From assembly GCA_020248785.1 (NCBI GenBank), contig JADCGX010000144.1, forward strand, positions 1 to 63,454: 63,454 nt of DNA, given 5' to 3'. The translations under genes were made by a program, and so were the position numbers. The DNA is from Burkholderiales bacterium. GTDB lineage: Bacteria; Pseudomonadota; Gammaproteobacteria; Burkholderiales; Burkholderiaceae_F. Shown one piece after another: positions 38,433 through 50,535 of this stretch. The notes beneath the pieces were generated by a model. It was not told the DNA's origin. It saw only the letters and a program-made list of their open reading frames with translations, and searched no databases. The number at the start of each line of letters is the position of its first letter. Position 1 is the first letter of the stretch.

Positions 38433-39737
38433 TCAACCCGCCAGGATGGTGCGTGCGGCGGCCAGGCCACTGCGGACCGAGCCTTCGATGGTGGATGGAT
38501 ACGGACTCGCTGCGGCGTCGCCCGCGAGCAGCAGGCCCGGCAGGAGCCGCGTCGGTGGTCGCGCCAGGTGCGGCGACGGAACGATGGTCGCACGCTTGTC
38601 GACGATGCTGGCGGTGGCCAGCGGCAGTGGCAGTCCCAGCGCGGACCGCAGCTGCCGTGCAACGGCGGCCTCCAGCGCAGCGTGGCCCAGGGTCTCGTGT
38701 GGCCCGGGGGCGCTGATGACGACACTGTGCACGCCCGCGCAACGCGCATCGAGGGCGCCGCGGTCGAACACCCACTGACCGAAGTGCTCTCGTGCCGGGT
38801 CATCGCGCAGCGCATAGACCGGGTAAGGCAGGGCGCCGCGTTCGTAACGCAGGTAAACGGTCGTAATCGGTGCCATCGCCACCCCGCGCAAGTGGGTCGT
38901 CGCGGCCGCCGTGCGTTGTCCCAGCGGTTGCAGCAATGCCGCGGCACGCGGGGGCGGCAAGGCCAGCACGACGGCATCGGCGTCGAAGCTGTATGCGCGC
39001 GTCGTGATGCGCCAGCCGCCCGCGTGCGGCTGCACGCCATCGACCAGCGTGCGCAGGCGTAATTCGGCGCCGCGGTCCAGCAGGTACTGCGCGGCGCGTT
39101 CCGGAAAGAGCTGGGACAGGTCGCCAAGGGGCAGCAGCAAGTCGCTCGCCGCCGAGGTTGCACCGAGGCTGTCACGCAGCACGACCAAGAACGTCTGTGC
39201 GGAGGCGGTCTCGAGCGGGACATTCAGTGCGGCAATGCATAGCGGTCGCCACAGCCGCTGGATCAAGACCGCGGGATGTCCATGCAGCAGTTCGGCCGCA
39301 CTACAGTCCGGCGTCACGCTCCAGCGCTGCCGCTTGAAGCGTTCCACCAGCGCAATCATCGCCAGCCGCTCGCGCCACGTGAGCCCCTGTGCGCGCAGTA
39401 GCGCGAGCGCCAGGTGCCAGGGCGCAGGGGCGCGGCCGGCCACCAGCGACATGCCGTCGGGGTAGCGCAACGCGAACGGCAGGCGCAGGAAGGCGTCGGC
39501 GGGATCGACGCCCACTGCCCGCATCAACCGGAGGGTTTCGACGTAGGCGCCGATCAGCAGGTGCTGCCCGTTGTCGAGTGGGTAGTCGCGGTCGCCGAGG
39601 GTCACGCGAACGCCGCGCGCGCGCCCGCCCGGCTGCGGCGCGGCATCGAGCACGGTGACGCGGTCGCCAGCGGCCGCGAGCTCGACCGCGCAGGCCAGAC
39701 CGGACCAGCCGGCCCCAACGATGGCGACGTGGCGCAT
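38433..39737 (-). CDS. hpnE: Hydroxysqualene dehydroxylase HpnE
   Basis: HpnE is the FAD enzyme that reduces hydroxysqualene to squalene, the last step of the HpnC-HpnD-HpnE route. The protein has 434 residues. The N-terminal dinucleotide fold is VAIVGAGWSGLACAVELAAA, then PGGRARGV and DNGQHLLIGAYVETLRLMRA. The C-terminal FAD-binding motif is LLLAGDAAASPYPSTIEGS. It is downstream of hpnD (9-bp gap) in the same operon. Relatedness to phytoene desaturases is clear; the HpnE call rests on the neighbours and on the motif set. Confidence 0.93.
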   Translation of the reverse strand: MRHVAIVGAGWSGLACAVELAAAGDRVTVLDAAPQPGGRARGVRVTLGDRDYPLDNGQHLLIGAYVETLRLMRAVGVDPADAFLRLPFALRYPDGMSLVAGRAPAPWHLALALLRAQGLTWRERLAMIALVERFKRQRWSVTPDCSAAELLHGHPAVLIQRLWRPLCIAALNVPLETASAQTFLVVLRDSLGATSAASDLLLPLGDLSQLFPERAAQYLLDRGAELRLRTLVDGVQPHAGGWRITTRAYSFDADAVVLALPPPRAAALLQPLGQRTAAATTHLRGVAMAPITTVYLRYERGALPYPVYALRDDPAREHFGQWVFDRGALDARCAGVHSVVISAPGPHETLGHAALEAAVARQLRSALGLPLPLATASIVDKRATIVPSPHLARPPTRLLPGLLLAGDAAASPYPSTIEGSVRSGLAAARTILAG

Positions 39738-39746
39738 GATCCAGGC

Positions 39747-40604
39747 TCAGGCGCGCGCTAGCGGCGCCGGCGGGCCGAAGGTCCAGGTCCGCCAGGCAAT
39801 GGCCAGCTTGCGCAGTGGCGTGAGCGAGATCCTCTGGTGCAGCACCTTGAAGTTCTCCCGCTCGATCTCCTCGAGCAGGCGCATGTAGATCGCACCCATG
39901 ATGAGCCCGGCGCGCTGCGACTTGCGATCGGCCGGCGGCAGCGCCTGCAGCGCTGCGCGATAGGCCGTGCGCGCACGCTGGGCCTGCAGCGCCATCACCT
40001 GCTCGAAGCCGGCGACATAGCGGCTTGCCAGCACATCGGCCACCTTGACCTGGTGTGCCCGCAGATCCTCGATCGGCAGATACACGCGGCCGCGGCGCGC
40101 GTCCTCGCCGACGTCGCGCACGATATTGGTCAGTTGTAGTGCGAGGCCCAGTTGGCGCGCGTACTCAAAGGTGCGCTCGTCGGTGGCACCAAAGATGCCG
40201 GCGGCCATCTCGCCGACCACACCGGCCACCAAGTGGCAGTAGCGCGTCAGCGCCTTGAAGTCGAGGTAGCGCGATTGCTGCAGGTCCATCTGCATGCCCT
40301 CGATGACCTGCAGCAGGCGCTCACGGGTGATGCCGTAGTCCTGCAGATGCGGCTGCAGGGCACGCGTGACCGGATGCAGCGGCGTGCCGGCGAAGAGCTG
40401 GCCGACCTCGGCCGCCCACCACGCGAGCTTGGTCTGTGCCACGCCCGGGTCGCTGACCTCGTCGACCACGTCGTCGACCTCGCGACAATAGGCGTACAGC
40501 GCCGTGATCGCGCGGCGCCGCGGCGGGGGCAGGAACAGAAAGCTGTAATAGAAGCTCGAGCCGGACGCCGCCGCCTTTTGCTGGCAATACTCGTCAGGGG
40601 TCAT
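39747..40604 (-). CDS. hpnD: Presqualene diphosphate synthase HpnD
   Basis: HpnD condenses two farnesyl diphosphates into presqualene diphosphate. The protein has 285 residues from MTPDEYCQQKAAASGSSFYY at 40604; the 57 upstream codons in frame look like read-through of the hpnC region. The two Asp-rich metal motifs are YAYCREVDDVVDEVSD and LTNIVRDVGEDARRGRVYLP, typical of squalene/phytoene synthases. It lies between hpnC (29-bp gap) and hpnE. Confidence 0.95.
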   Translation of the reverse strand: MTPDEYCQQKAAASGSSFYYSFLFLPPPRRRAITALYAYCREVDDVVDEVSDPGVAQTKLAWWAAEVGQLFAGTPLHPVTRALQPHLQDYGITRERLLQVIEGMQMDLQQSRYLDFKALTRYCHLVAGVVGEMAAGIFGATDERTFEYARQLGLALQLTNIVRDVGEDARRGRVYLPIEDLRAHQVKVADVLASRYVAGFEQVMALQAQRARTAYRAALQALPPADRKSQRAGLIMGAIYMRLLEEIERENFKVLHQRISLTPLRKLAIAWRTWTFGPPAPLARA

Positions 40605-40633
40605 CGTGGGTCGAAGCGTTGCAGGGCGCTGGC

Positions 40634-41434
40634 TCACATGCGCAGAGCGCGCGCGGTCATCACGGCCCAGTCGGTTTTGCCCAGGGCGGGGCGGTGGCGA
40701 AACACATCGCCGGCGACCGCATCGATGCGCTCGGCGATGCGCAGACCACCTTGCACCACCAGGCGCAGCTCCCAACCGACGCGTCCCGACAGCGCGCGCG
40801 CCAGCGGGGCGCCGGACTCTAGCATCGCCCGCGCACGGGCCGTCTGCGCCGCCATCAGCCGCGTCCAGGCGGGCGTGACGCGTTGCGCTGCGATCTCCTG
40901 CTCGTGCACGCCGTGTACAGCCAGTTCCGAATGCGGCAGGTACACGCGCCCCTTGGCCCAGTCGATCGCAATGTCCTGCCAGAAGTTCACGAGTTGCAGC
41001 GCCGAGCAGATCGCGTCGGACTGCGCCAGCAAGGCTGGTGCTTCGCGCCTGTACAGCGCGAGCAGCAGCCGGCCGATGGGATTGGCCGAGCGGCGGCAGT
41101 AGTCGAGCAGGGCGGGGTAGTCGGCGTAGCGCTGCACCGTGACGTCCTGCTCGAACGCCGACAGCAGGTCGCGCAACAGGGACAGTGGCAGGCCGTGGGC
41201 TCGGATGGCCGCCGCGAGGTCGGGCCAGTCATGCGGCTCGCCGCGCTCGATCCGGTCCAACTGGATGCGCAACGCAGCAAGCGCGGCCAGTCGCTGCGCG
41301 GGCGCGGCCTGCCCTTCGTCGGCCAGGTCATCGGCCGTGCGGGCGAAGCGGTAGATCGCCTGCACTGGCGGCCGCAATGCGGCCGGCAGCAGCAGCGAGG
41401 CGACCGGGAAATTCTCGTAATGGTCCACGCCCAT
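40634..41434 (-). CDS. hpnC: Hydroxysqualene synthase HpnC
   Basis: HpnC turns presqualene diphosphate into hydroxysqualene. The protein has 266 residues from the ATG at 41434 (MGVDHYENFPVASLLLP). Two Asp motifs are RFARTADDLADEGQA and QLVNFWQDIAIDWAKGRVYL, where the second keeps the squalene-synthase pattern. It is the first gene of hpnC-hpnD-hpnE. No squalene-hopene cyclase gene is in this window, so use of squalene for hopanoids is inferred. It is divergent from tRNA-Leu (142 bp). Confidence 0.94.
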   Translation of the reverse strand: MGVDHYENFPVASLLLPAALRPPVQAIYRFARTADDLADEGQAAPAQRLAALAALRIQLDRIERGEPHDWPDLAAAIRAHGLPLSLLRDLLSAFEQDVTVQRYADYPALLDYCRRSANPIGRLLLALYRREAPALLAQSDAICSALQLVNFWQDIAIDWAKGRVYLPHSELAVHGVHEQEIAAQRVTPAWTRLMAAQTARARAMLESGAPLARALSGRVGWELRLVVQGGLRIAERIDAVAGDVFRHRPALGKTDWAVMTARALRM

Positions 41435-41546
41435 GCGGTCGAAGCTAGCACGCGTGCAGGGCGGGCTCGGCTGCACCAGAGGCCTGGTCTCGTTCGATTA
41501 GAATTGGATCGGCTCGGTGGTGCTCGCACCCGACGTGGCGCCTGAG

Positions 41547-41564
41547 TCCGGCTCGACAGCCGGA
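41547..41564 (+). other. Hairpin just upstream of tRNA-Leu
   Basis: TCCGGCT-CGAC-AGCCGGA is a perfect 7-bp stem ending 12 bases before the mature tRNA-Leu 5' end. It would lie in the tRNA-Leu/tig precursor transcript and could guide 5' processing. A weak -10 (TAGAAT, 41499-41504) lies upstream with no clear -35. Confidence 0.3.
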
Positions 41565-41576
41565 TCCGAGTGCACC

Positions 41577-41663
41577 GCGAAGGTGGCGAAATTGGTAGAC
41601 GCACCAGGTTTAGGTCCTGACGCCTTCACCGGCGTGGGGGTTCGAGTCCCCCCCTTCGCACCA
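41577..41663 (+). tRNA. tRNA-Leu (UAG anticodon)
   Basis: The acceptor stem GCGAAGG pairs with CCTTCGC and is followed by ACCA, so CCA is encoded. The D-arm shows GGCGAAATTGGTAGACGC, the anticodon stem-loop CAGG-TTTAGGT-CCTG carries TAG, the long variable arm GACGCCTTCACCGGCGT is typical of a class II leucine tRNA, and the T arm reads GGGGGTTCGAGTCCCCC. The trigger factor gene follows after 76 bp, a linkage common in this bacterial group. Confidence 0.96.
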
Positions 41664-41739
41664 GAAGCCCTCTCCATCGGAACACCGGCCGTGGCCGGAA
41701 CAACAAACAGCCGCTCTGACGACGGCATCGCAGGACAGC

Positions 41740-43044
41740 ATGCAAGCGAACGTTGAAACCCTGGGCGCGCTTCAGCGCCGGATCGACCTGACCGTCCCTG
41801 CCGCGGACATCGATAAGGAAGTCACCACGCGCCTGGTCAAGCTGGCCCGCACGGTGCGCATGCCGGGCTTCCGGCCCGGCAAAGTGCCGATGAAGACCGT
41901 GTCGGCCATGTATGGCGCGCAGGTGCAGGCCGAGGTGCTGAACGACAAGGTCGGCGCGGCATTCAGTTCCGCGATCTCCAGCAACAAACTGCGCGTTGCC
42001 GGAGCGCCGAAGCTCGAGCCCAAGGCGGATAGCCAGAGCAACGACCTGACGTTTTCGGCCACCTTCGAGGTCTATCCCGAAGTCAAGGTGGGCGACCTGT
42101 CTGGCGTCGAAGTGCGGCGCGCCGTCTGCGAGGTGGGCGATGCCGAGATCGACCGGACCCTGGAGATCATGCGCAAGCAGCGCGCCAGCTATGAGGTAGC
42201 CGCGCGCCCTGCCGCCGATGGGGACAAGGTGACGGTGGACTTTGTCGGCACGCAGGATGGCGTCGCGTTTGAGGGCGGCTCCGGGACCGACTTCCCGCTG
42301 CAACTGGGCGAGGGCCGCATGCTGCCGGAGTTCGAGGCCGCGGTGCGCGGCATGGCCGCCGGTGAGAACAAGACGTTCCCGCTGACCTTTACAGCCGACT
42401 ATCGCGCCACGCAGCTGGCCGGTAAGACGGTCCAGTTCGAGGTGACGGTGAAGACGGTCGAGCAGGCCGTGCTGCCGGCGGTCGACGAGGCCTTCGCGAA
42501 GTCGCTCGGCATCGCCGACGGCGACGTTGCCAAGATGCGTGCCGAGGTCAAGTCCAATTTAGACCGCGAAGTCAAGACGCGGTTGAAGTCGCGCACGAAA
42601 GACAGCGCGATGAACGCACTGCTCTCCGGTGCGAACTTCGAGCTGCCGAAGTCGCTCATCCAGGCAGACCAGGAGCGCCTGGCGGAGCTGGCGCGGCAGG
42701 ACCTCGTTTCACGCGGCGTCGATGCCAAGGAGGCGCCGCTGCCGCCCGAGATGTTCGCGCCGCAGGCCGAGCGCCGCGTTCGCCTGGGCCTGCTGCTCGC
42801 CGAACTGGTGCGGGCGGAGAACCTGCAGGCGCAACAGCAGCAGATCCGCAAGTCGATCGAGGAGATCGCGCAGAGCTACGAGCGGCCGACCGAGGTGATC
42901 CAGTGGTATCTGTCGAATCGGGACCGACTTTCGGAGATTGAAACCGTCGTGGTCGAGGACAATGTGGTCGACTGGGTTCTGAGACACGCCAAGGTCGTCG
43001 ACACGCCGGTCGCGTTCGACGAGCTCATGGGCCACGCCAAGTAG
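41740..43044 (+). CDS. tig: Trigger factor
   Basis: Trigger factor is the ribosome-bound chaperone and prolyl isomerase that meets nascent chains. The protein has 434 residues (E. coli 432). The ribosome-binding tail is [12 protein letters not shown] (a slightly varied FRxGxxP loop) near residue 40. The FKBP-type domain begins about residue 160 ([20 protein letters not shown]), and a helical C-terminal arm follows. It starts the tig-clpP-clpX-lon order. Confidence 0.96.
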   Translation: MQANVETLGALQRRIDLTVPAADIDKEVTTRLVKLARTVRMPGFRPGKVPMKTVSAMYGAQVQAEVLNDKVGAAFSSAISSNKLRVAGAPKLEPKADSQSNDLTFSATFEVYPEVKVGDLSGVEVRRAVCEVGDAEIDRTLEIMRKQRASYEVAARPAADGDKVTVDFVGTQDGVAFEGGSGTDFPLQLGEGRMLPEFEAAVRGMAAGENKTFPLTFTADYRATQLAGKTVQFEVTVKTVEQAVLPAVDEAFAKSLGIADGDVAKMRAEVKSNLDREVKTRLKSRTKDSAMNALLSGANFELPKSLIQADQERLAELARQDLVSRGVDAKEAPLPPEMFAPQAERRVRLGLLLAELVRAENLQAQQQQIRKSIEEIAQSYERPTEVIQWYLSNRDRLSEIETVVVEDNVVDWVLRHAKVVDTPVAFDELMGHAK

Positions 43045-43084
43045 TTTGCAGACTGTCGGCCGACAGACCAACGCAAGGATTGCG

Positions 43085-43711
43085 ATGAACCAGTTTTCCC
43101 CGATGGACCCGCAGGGCCTGGGCATGGTGCCCATTGTCATCGAGCAAAGCGGCCGCGGCGAGCGGGCCTATGACATCTACTCGCGACTGCTGCGCGACCG
43201 CGTGATTTTCCTCGTGGGGCCGGTGACGGACCAGACCGCCAACCTGGTGGTGGCGCAGCTATTGTTCCTGGAGAGCGAGAACCCGGACAAGGACATCGCT
43301 GTGTACATCAACTCGCCCGGCGGGTCGGTGTACGCAGGCATGTCGATCTTCGACACCATGCAGTTCATCAAGCCGGACGTGTCCACGATCTGCGTGGGCA
43401 TGGCCGCGAGCATGGGGGCGTTCCTGCTCGCCGCGGGGACGAAGGGCAAGCGTTACGCGCTGCCAAATTCGCGCATCATGATCCACCAGCCCTCTGGTGG
43501 CTCGCAGGGTCAGGCCTCGGACATCGAAATCCAGGCGCGCGAGATCCTGTACTTGCGCGAGCGCCTGAACGGCATCCTGGCCGAGCGCACCGGCCAGCCG
43601 ATCGAGCGGATCGCCAAGGACACGGACCGCGACAACTTCATGTCGGCGGAGGATGCAGTAAGCTACGGAATCATCGATAAAATCTTTGTCAAGCGCGGTG
43701 ACGCTGCGTGA
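43085..43711 (+). CDS. clpP: ATP-dependent Clp protease proteolytic subunit
   Basis: ClpP forms the 14-mer proteolytic barrel used by ClpX and ClpA. The protein has 208 residues (E. coli 207) from the ATG at 43085, preceded by AAGGAT. The catalytic Ser is in [15 protein letters not shown], the His in [14 protein letters not shown], and the Asp in [13 protein letters not shown]. The oxyanion segment [12 protein letters not shown] is intact. The first 15 or so residues would be processed. The clpX start is 50 bp downstream. Confidence 0.98.
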   Translation: MNQFSPMDPQGLGMVPIVIEQSGRGERAYDIYSRLLRDRVIFLVGPVTDQTANLVVAQLLFLESENPDKDIAVYINSPGGSVYAGMSIFDTMQFIKPDVSTICVGMAASMGAFLLAAGTKGKRYALPNSRIMIHQPSGGSQGQASDIEIQAREILYLRERLNGILAERTGQPIERIAKDTDRDNFMSAEDAVSYGIIDKIFVKRGDAA

Positions 43712-43760
43712 TGCTGCGGATCAACACCAGCGTTCGCAGCTAGAGGGATCGACCCGACGC

Positions 43761-45026
<1,266 letters not shown>

Positions 45027-45223
45027 TCATCGGCTGCCCGGCCCGCGCCGGTGGGCATGTCTGCGTCGCCGTTCACTGACGTCGTTCCCCGTCACGGTTC
45101 ACCCATCGTTCTTCTTGGTGATTCGGCCGATTGCGAGCAGCGCTCGCACTCGCGCTGCGTGCTACTCTGGCTCGGTCCTGCTCCCCTCGCGGCTCGCGCA
45201 TTCGCTGCCCAGAATCGCAATCG

Positions 45224-45253
45224 CCCTTGAATGGGTGACTTGAGCCCGCATCT
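45224..45253 (+). promoter_or_regulatory. Candidate sigma-32 heat-shock promoter of lon
   Basis: CCCTTGAA (45224-45231) matches the sigma-32 -35 core (CTTGAA) with the usual upstream Cs. After 14 bases, CCGCATCT (45246-45253) matches the -10 consensus CCCCATNT at all fixed positions but one. Transcription would begin around 45260, leaving about 20 nt before the lon ATG at 45282, with AGGA in between. The rest of the 255-bp clpX-lon gap holds only a weak GCGAGC/GCTCGC hairpin (45133-45147). Confidence 0.55.
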
Positions 45254-45281
45254 GTCGTGGCACCTCCTGCTAGGACTTGAC

Positions 45282-47693
<2,412 letters not shown>

Positions 47694-47768
47694 GGAGACA
47701 AGTCACGGGCGGCGCGCCCTGCCGCTTGTGCGCCTGTGGCGTGGCGTCCATCAAGCGGATTTGTTCCC

Positions 47769-47797
47769 TTGACCGGCTGAGCCTGCTGCGGTTGAAT
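47769..47797 (+). promoter_or_regulatory. Possible promoter of the HU gene
   Basis: TTGACC (47769-47774) is followed after 17 bases by TTGAAT (47792-47797), overlapping a TATA-rich GAATATACC. The -35 is good and the -10 is poor. It is the best sigma-70-like pair in the 258-bp lon-HU gap; the leader would be about 150 nt. Confidence 0.25.
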
Positions 47798-47951
47798 ATA
47801 CCGTTGTTGCGTGACTTGAGCCGTTTGCGCACGACCCACTGACGAACAAGATCAACAAGCGAAGATCAGCCGGCCGTCGCCGCGCGCTGCATCCGCCCGA
47901 CGTTCCCAAGCCACGAACAACTCGAGCAGCACAACCCACGAGGGGGTTTAC

Positions 47952-48224
47952 GTGAACAAGACCGAACTCATCGACCACGTCGCCAAGCAGGCCGACATTT
48001 CGAAAGCGGCCGCTGGCCGCGCGCTGGAGGCGATCGTCGGTGGTATTCGTCTTTCGCTCAAGAAAGGCGCGCCGGTCACGCTCGTGGGCTTTGGTACGTT
48101 CACCATCGGCAAGCGCGCCGCCCGCACAGGGCGCAATCCGCGCACCGGCGCGTCCATCAAGATCAAGGCAGCGAAGATCCCGAAGTTCCGCCCCGGCAAG
48201 GCGCTCAAGGATGCTGTAAACTAG
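47952..48224 (+). CDS. hupB: DNA-binding protein HU
   Basis: HU is the small nucleoid protein that bends DNA. The protein has 90 residues, the standard size, starting at GTG 47952 after GAGGGGG. The helical dimerisation part is [20 protein letters not shown], and the DNA-binding arm includes [22 protein letters not shown]. Tail residues [12 protein letters not shown] are typical. It is separated from lon by 258 bp and followed by two tRNA genes, as in many Burkholderiales. Confidence 0.97.
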   Translation: MNKTELIDHVAKQADISKAAAGRALEAIVGGIRLSLKKGAPVTLVGFGTFTIGKRAARTGRNPRTGASIKIKAAKIPKFRPGKALKDAVN

Positions 48225-48229
48225 CAGGC

Positions 48230-48276
48230 TTTCCGGTGCTCGACGGCTTGAAGTTGAAACCGTAGAGCATCGGAAA
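48230..48276. repeat. 47-nt near-perfect inverted repeat after the HU gene
   Basis: Two 17-base arms (starting TTTCCGGTGCTC and ending GAGCATCGGAAA) can pair with one G-T wobble and one mismatch around a 13-base loop, CTTGAAGTTGAAA. It begins six bases after the HU stop and ends 29 bases before tRNA-Val. The stem is too long and lacks a U-run for a canonical terminator; an mRNA 3'-end stabiliser or a processing site between HU mRNA and the tRNAs is possible. Confidence 0.6.
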
Positions 48277-48305
48277 AGTTGCAGCCTGGATCAGCGGCAC
48301 GGGTA

Positions 48306-48381
48306 GGGTGCTTAGCTCAGTTGGTAGAGCGGCGCCCTTACAAGGCGTAGGTCGGGAGTTCGAGACTCTCAGCACCCACCA
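48306..48381 (+). tRNA. tRNA-Val (UAC anticodon)
   Basis: The acceptor stem GGGTGCT pairs with AGCACCC and is followed by ACCA, so CCA is encoded. The D arm is TAGCTCAGTTGGTAGAGC, the anticodon loop CTTACAA carries TAC, and the T arm is GGGAGTTCGAGACTCTC. Length 76 nt. It lies 42 bp before tRNA-Asp. Confidence 0.97.
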
Positions 48382-48423
48382 AGTCGCGCGTTACGGGCTG
48401 CGGCTGCAATGTTGTGACCGTGG

Positions 48424-48500
48424 GGAGTGGTAGTTCAGTCGGTTAGAATACCGGCCTGTCACGCCGGGGGTCGCGGGTTCGAGTCCCGTCCACTCCGCCA
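48424..48500 (+). tRNA. tRNA-Asp (GUC anticodon)
   Basis: The acceptor stem GGAGTGG pairs with CCACTCC and is followed by GCCA. The D arm is TAGTTCAGTCGGTTAGAATA, the anticodon stem-loop CCGGC-CTGTCAC-GCCGG carries GTC, and the T arm is GCGGGTTCGAGTCCCGT. Length 77 nt. It is followed by a strong terminator. Confidence 0.97.
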
Positions 48501-48523
48501 CACAACAGGACAGTCATCAAGTC

Positions 48524-48550
48524 AAAAGGCGAACATGTTTCGCCTTTTTT
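48524..48550 (+). terminator. Rho-independent terminator after tRNA-Asp
   Basis: AAAAGGCGAA and TTCGCCTTTT form a perfect 10-bp stem with a five-base loop (CATGT), and the 3' arm continues into a run of six T. It ends the tRNA-Val/tRNA-Asp transcript 50 bp before ppiD. Confidence 0.85.
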
Positions 48551-48600
48551 CTTGTCCGGCGCCCGCGTAGGGCGTCGACCCGAAAAGGGGCTAGATCACG

Positions 48601-50532
48601 ATGTTCGATTCGATCCGCTCGCACCGCCGATGGTTGATGTTCTTTCTCATCGTATTGGTGTTCCCGTCGTTCGTCATCACCGGCATCTACTCATACAACC
48701 AGTTCATCAGCGCCGATGATGCCGTCGCGCGCGTCGGCGACACGCCGATTTCGCAGCAGGAGTTCGACATCGCGCAGCGCCAGCAACTCGAGCGGCTACG
48801 CGGCATGTTCGGCAGTGACTTCGACCCCAAGATGTTCGATACGCGCGAGGCGCGTGCTGCCACGCTCGACGGTCTGCTCTCGCAAAGAGCGCTTGAGCTG
48901 GAGGCGCAGCGCGAAGGCGTGCAGGTGACCGCCGAGCGCGTGCGCCAGTTGATCGCCGCCGAACCTGCGTTCCAGCAGAGTGGTCGTTTCGACTATGAGC
49001 GCTACAAGACCCTGTTGCAGGCGCAGGGCTATTCCGAGCAGGGCTTCGAGTCGCAGGTGCGGCAAGATCTGCGGCGCAGGGCGCTGCTGCAAGCCGTGGC
49101 CAGTTCCAGCGTCGTTCCCAGGGCCGTCACCGAACACCTACGTCGGCTGATTGACGAGGAACGTCAGGTGCGCGAGCTGCGCTTTAATGCGTCGGATTTC
49201 CGCGCGAAGCTTGCCGTCACTGATGAGCAGATCAAGAGCTTCTATGACGCCAACCAAGACGACTTTCGGCAGCCTGAGATGGCCAAGGTCGAGTACGTGA
49301 TTCTGACGCTGGACGACATCGCCCGCGATATCGTCGTGCCCGAATCCGAAGCGCTGGCCTACTACGAGCAGAACAAGGCGCGTTTTGGCGCGGACGAACA
49401 GCGCAAGGCGAGCCATATCCTGTTTACCGCTGGCGACGGCGGCACGGCCAAGGACAAGGCGGGGGCCCGCAAAAAGGCCGAGGAAATCCTGGCGCAGCTG
49501 CGCACCAATCCGAAGGACTTCGAGCGGCTCGCGCGCGAGTACTCTAAGGACCCCGGCTCCGCTGCCAATGGCGGTGACCTCGGTCAGTTCGGCCGCAACA
49601 TGATGGTCAAGCCGTTCGAGGATGCGGCGTTCAAGCTCAAGCCCGGCGAGATCAGCGACATCGTGGAGTCCGACTTCGGTTTCCACATCATCAAGCTCAC
49701 TGAGGTGATGCCGGCGCAGACCAAACCGTTCGCGCAGGTGCGTGGTGACATCGAGGCGGATCTGCGCCGGCAAGCAGCACAGAAAAAATTTGCTGAGGCG
49801 GCAGAGATCTTCACCAACACCGTGTACGAGCAGTCCGACAGCCTTAGGCCGGTTGCAGACAAGCTCAAACTGCAGGTGCAGACGGTGGACGCGCTGCCGC
49901 GAACAGGTGTACCAGCACGTCCGGGCACGCCGCAGATCTTCACCCAGAGGCTGCTCGAGGCCGTGTTCTCGCCTGACTCCATCAGCGGCAAGCGCAACAC
50001 GGAGGCGATCGAGATTGCCGGCAACACGCTGGCTGCTGCGCGGATCATCGAGCACCGGCCCGCACAGGTGCGTCCGCTGGCTGACGTGCGCGACCAAGTG
50101 AAGCAGCGTGTCGAACAGCGTGAAGCCTCGCGCCTGGCGCGCGAGGCTGCGGAAAGGCGGATCGCCGAGTTGCGCAAGGCGCCGAGCGACGCCGGCTTCA
50201 GCCCGGTGCGAACGATCGGTCGCAGCAAGCCGGAAGGCCTCCCGCCAGCAGCCATCAACAGCATCATGCGGCCTGCAGCCGGCGAGCTGCCGCAGCTGGT
50301 GCTAGTCGAGCTCGATGGTGGCAGCTTCGGTGTGTTCCAGGTGCAGTCGGCCCGGCTTCCCGAGGCCGGCGATCCCGCGCAGCAGGCGCAACTGACGCGC
50401 GGTCTTCAGCAGGCGTTTGGCGCCGCCGACGACGCGGCCTACGTCGCCGCGCTGAAGGAAAAGCACAAGGCTGTTGTGCTCAAGGCCGACTTCAAGCCGG
50501 TCCCGCCCACGGCCGCGGACAAGAAGCAGTAG
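48601..50532 (+). CDS. ppiD: Peptidyl-prolyl isomerase-like periplasmic chaperone PpiD
   Basis: PpiD is an inner-membrane-anchored chaperone near the Sec translocon. The protein has 643 residues (E. coli 623). An N-terminal anchor helix (MFFLIVLVFPSFVITGIYSY, about residues 13-32) is followed by a SurA-like N-terminal chaperone domain. A parvulin domain lies near residues 265-360 (QRKASHILFTAG, YSKDPGSAANGGDLGQFGRN, ESDFGFHIIKLTE), then a C-terminal SurA-like part. It starts 100 bp after tRNA-Asp and is convergent with mnmH, with only 3 bp between stops. Confidence 0.94.
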   Translation: MFDSIRSHRRWLMFFLIVLVFPSFVITGIYSYNQFISADDAVARVGDTPISQQEFDIAQRQQLERLRGMFGSDFDPKMFDTREARAATLDGLLSQRALELEAQREGVQVTAERVRQLIAAEPAFQQSGRFDYERYKTLLQAQGYSEQGFESQVRQDLRRRALLQAVASSSVVPRAVTEHLRRLIDEERQVRELRFNASDFRAKLAVTDEQIKSFYDANQDDFRQPEMAKVEYVILTLDDIARDIVVPESEALAYYEQNKARFGADEQRKASHILFTAGDGGTAKDKAGARKKAEEILAQLRTNPKDFERLAREYSKDPGSAANGGDLGQFGRNMMVKPFEDAAFKLKPGEISDIVESDFGFHIIKLTEVMPAQTKPFAQVRGDIEADLRRQAAQKKFAEAAEIFTNTVYEQSDSLRPVADKLKLQVQTVDALPRTGVPARPGTPQIFTQRLLEAVFSPDSISGKRNTEAIEIAGNTLAAARIIEHRPAQVRPLADVRDQVKQRVEQREASRLAREAAERRIAELRKAPSDAGFSPVRTIGRSKPEGLPPAAINSIMRPAAGELPQLVLVELDGGSFGVFQVQSARLPEAGDPAQQAQLTRGLQQAFGAADDAAYVAALKEKHKAVVLKADFKPVPPTAADKKQ

Positions 50533-50535
50533 GTG

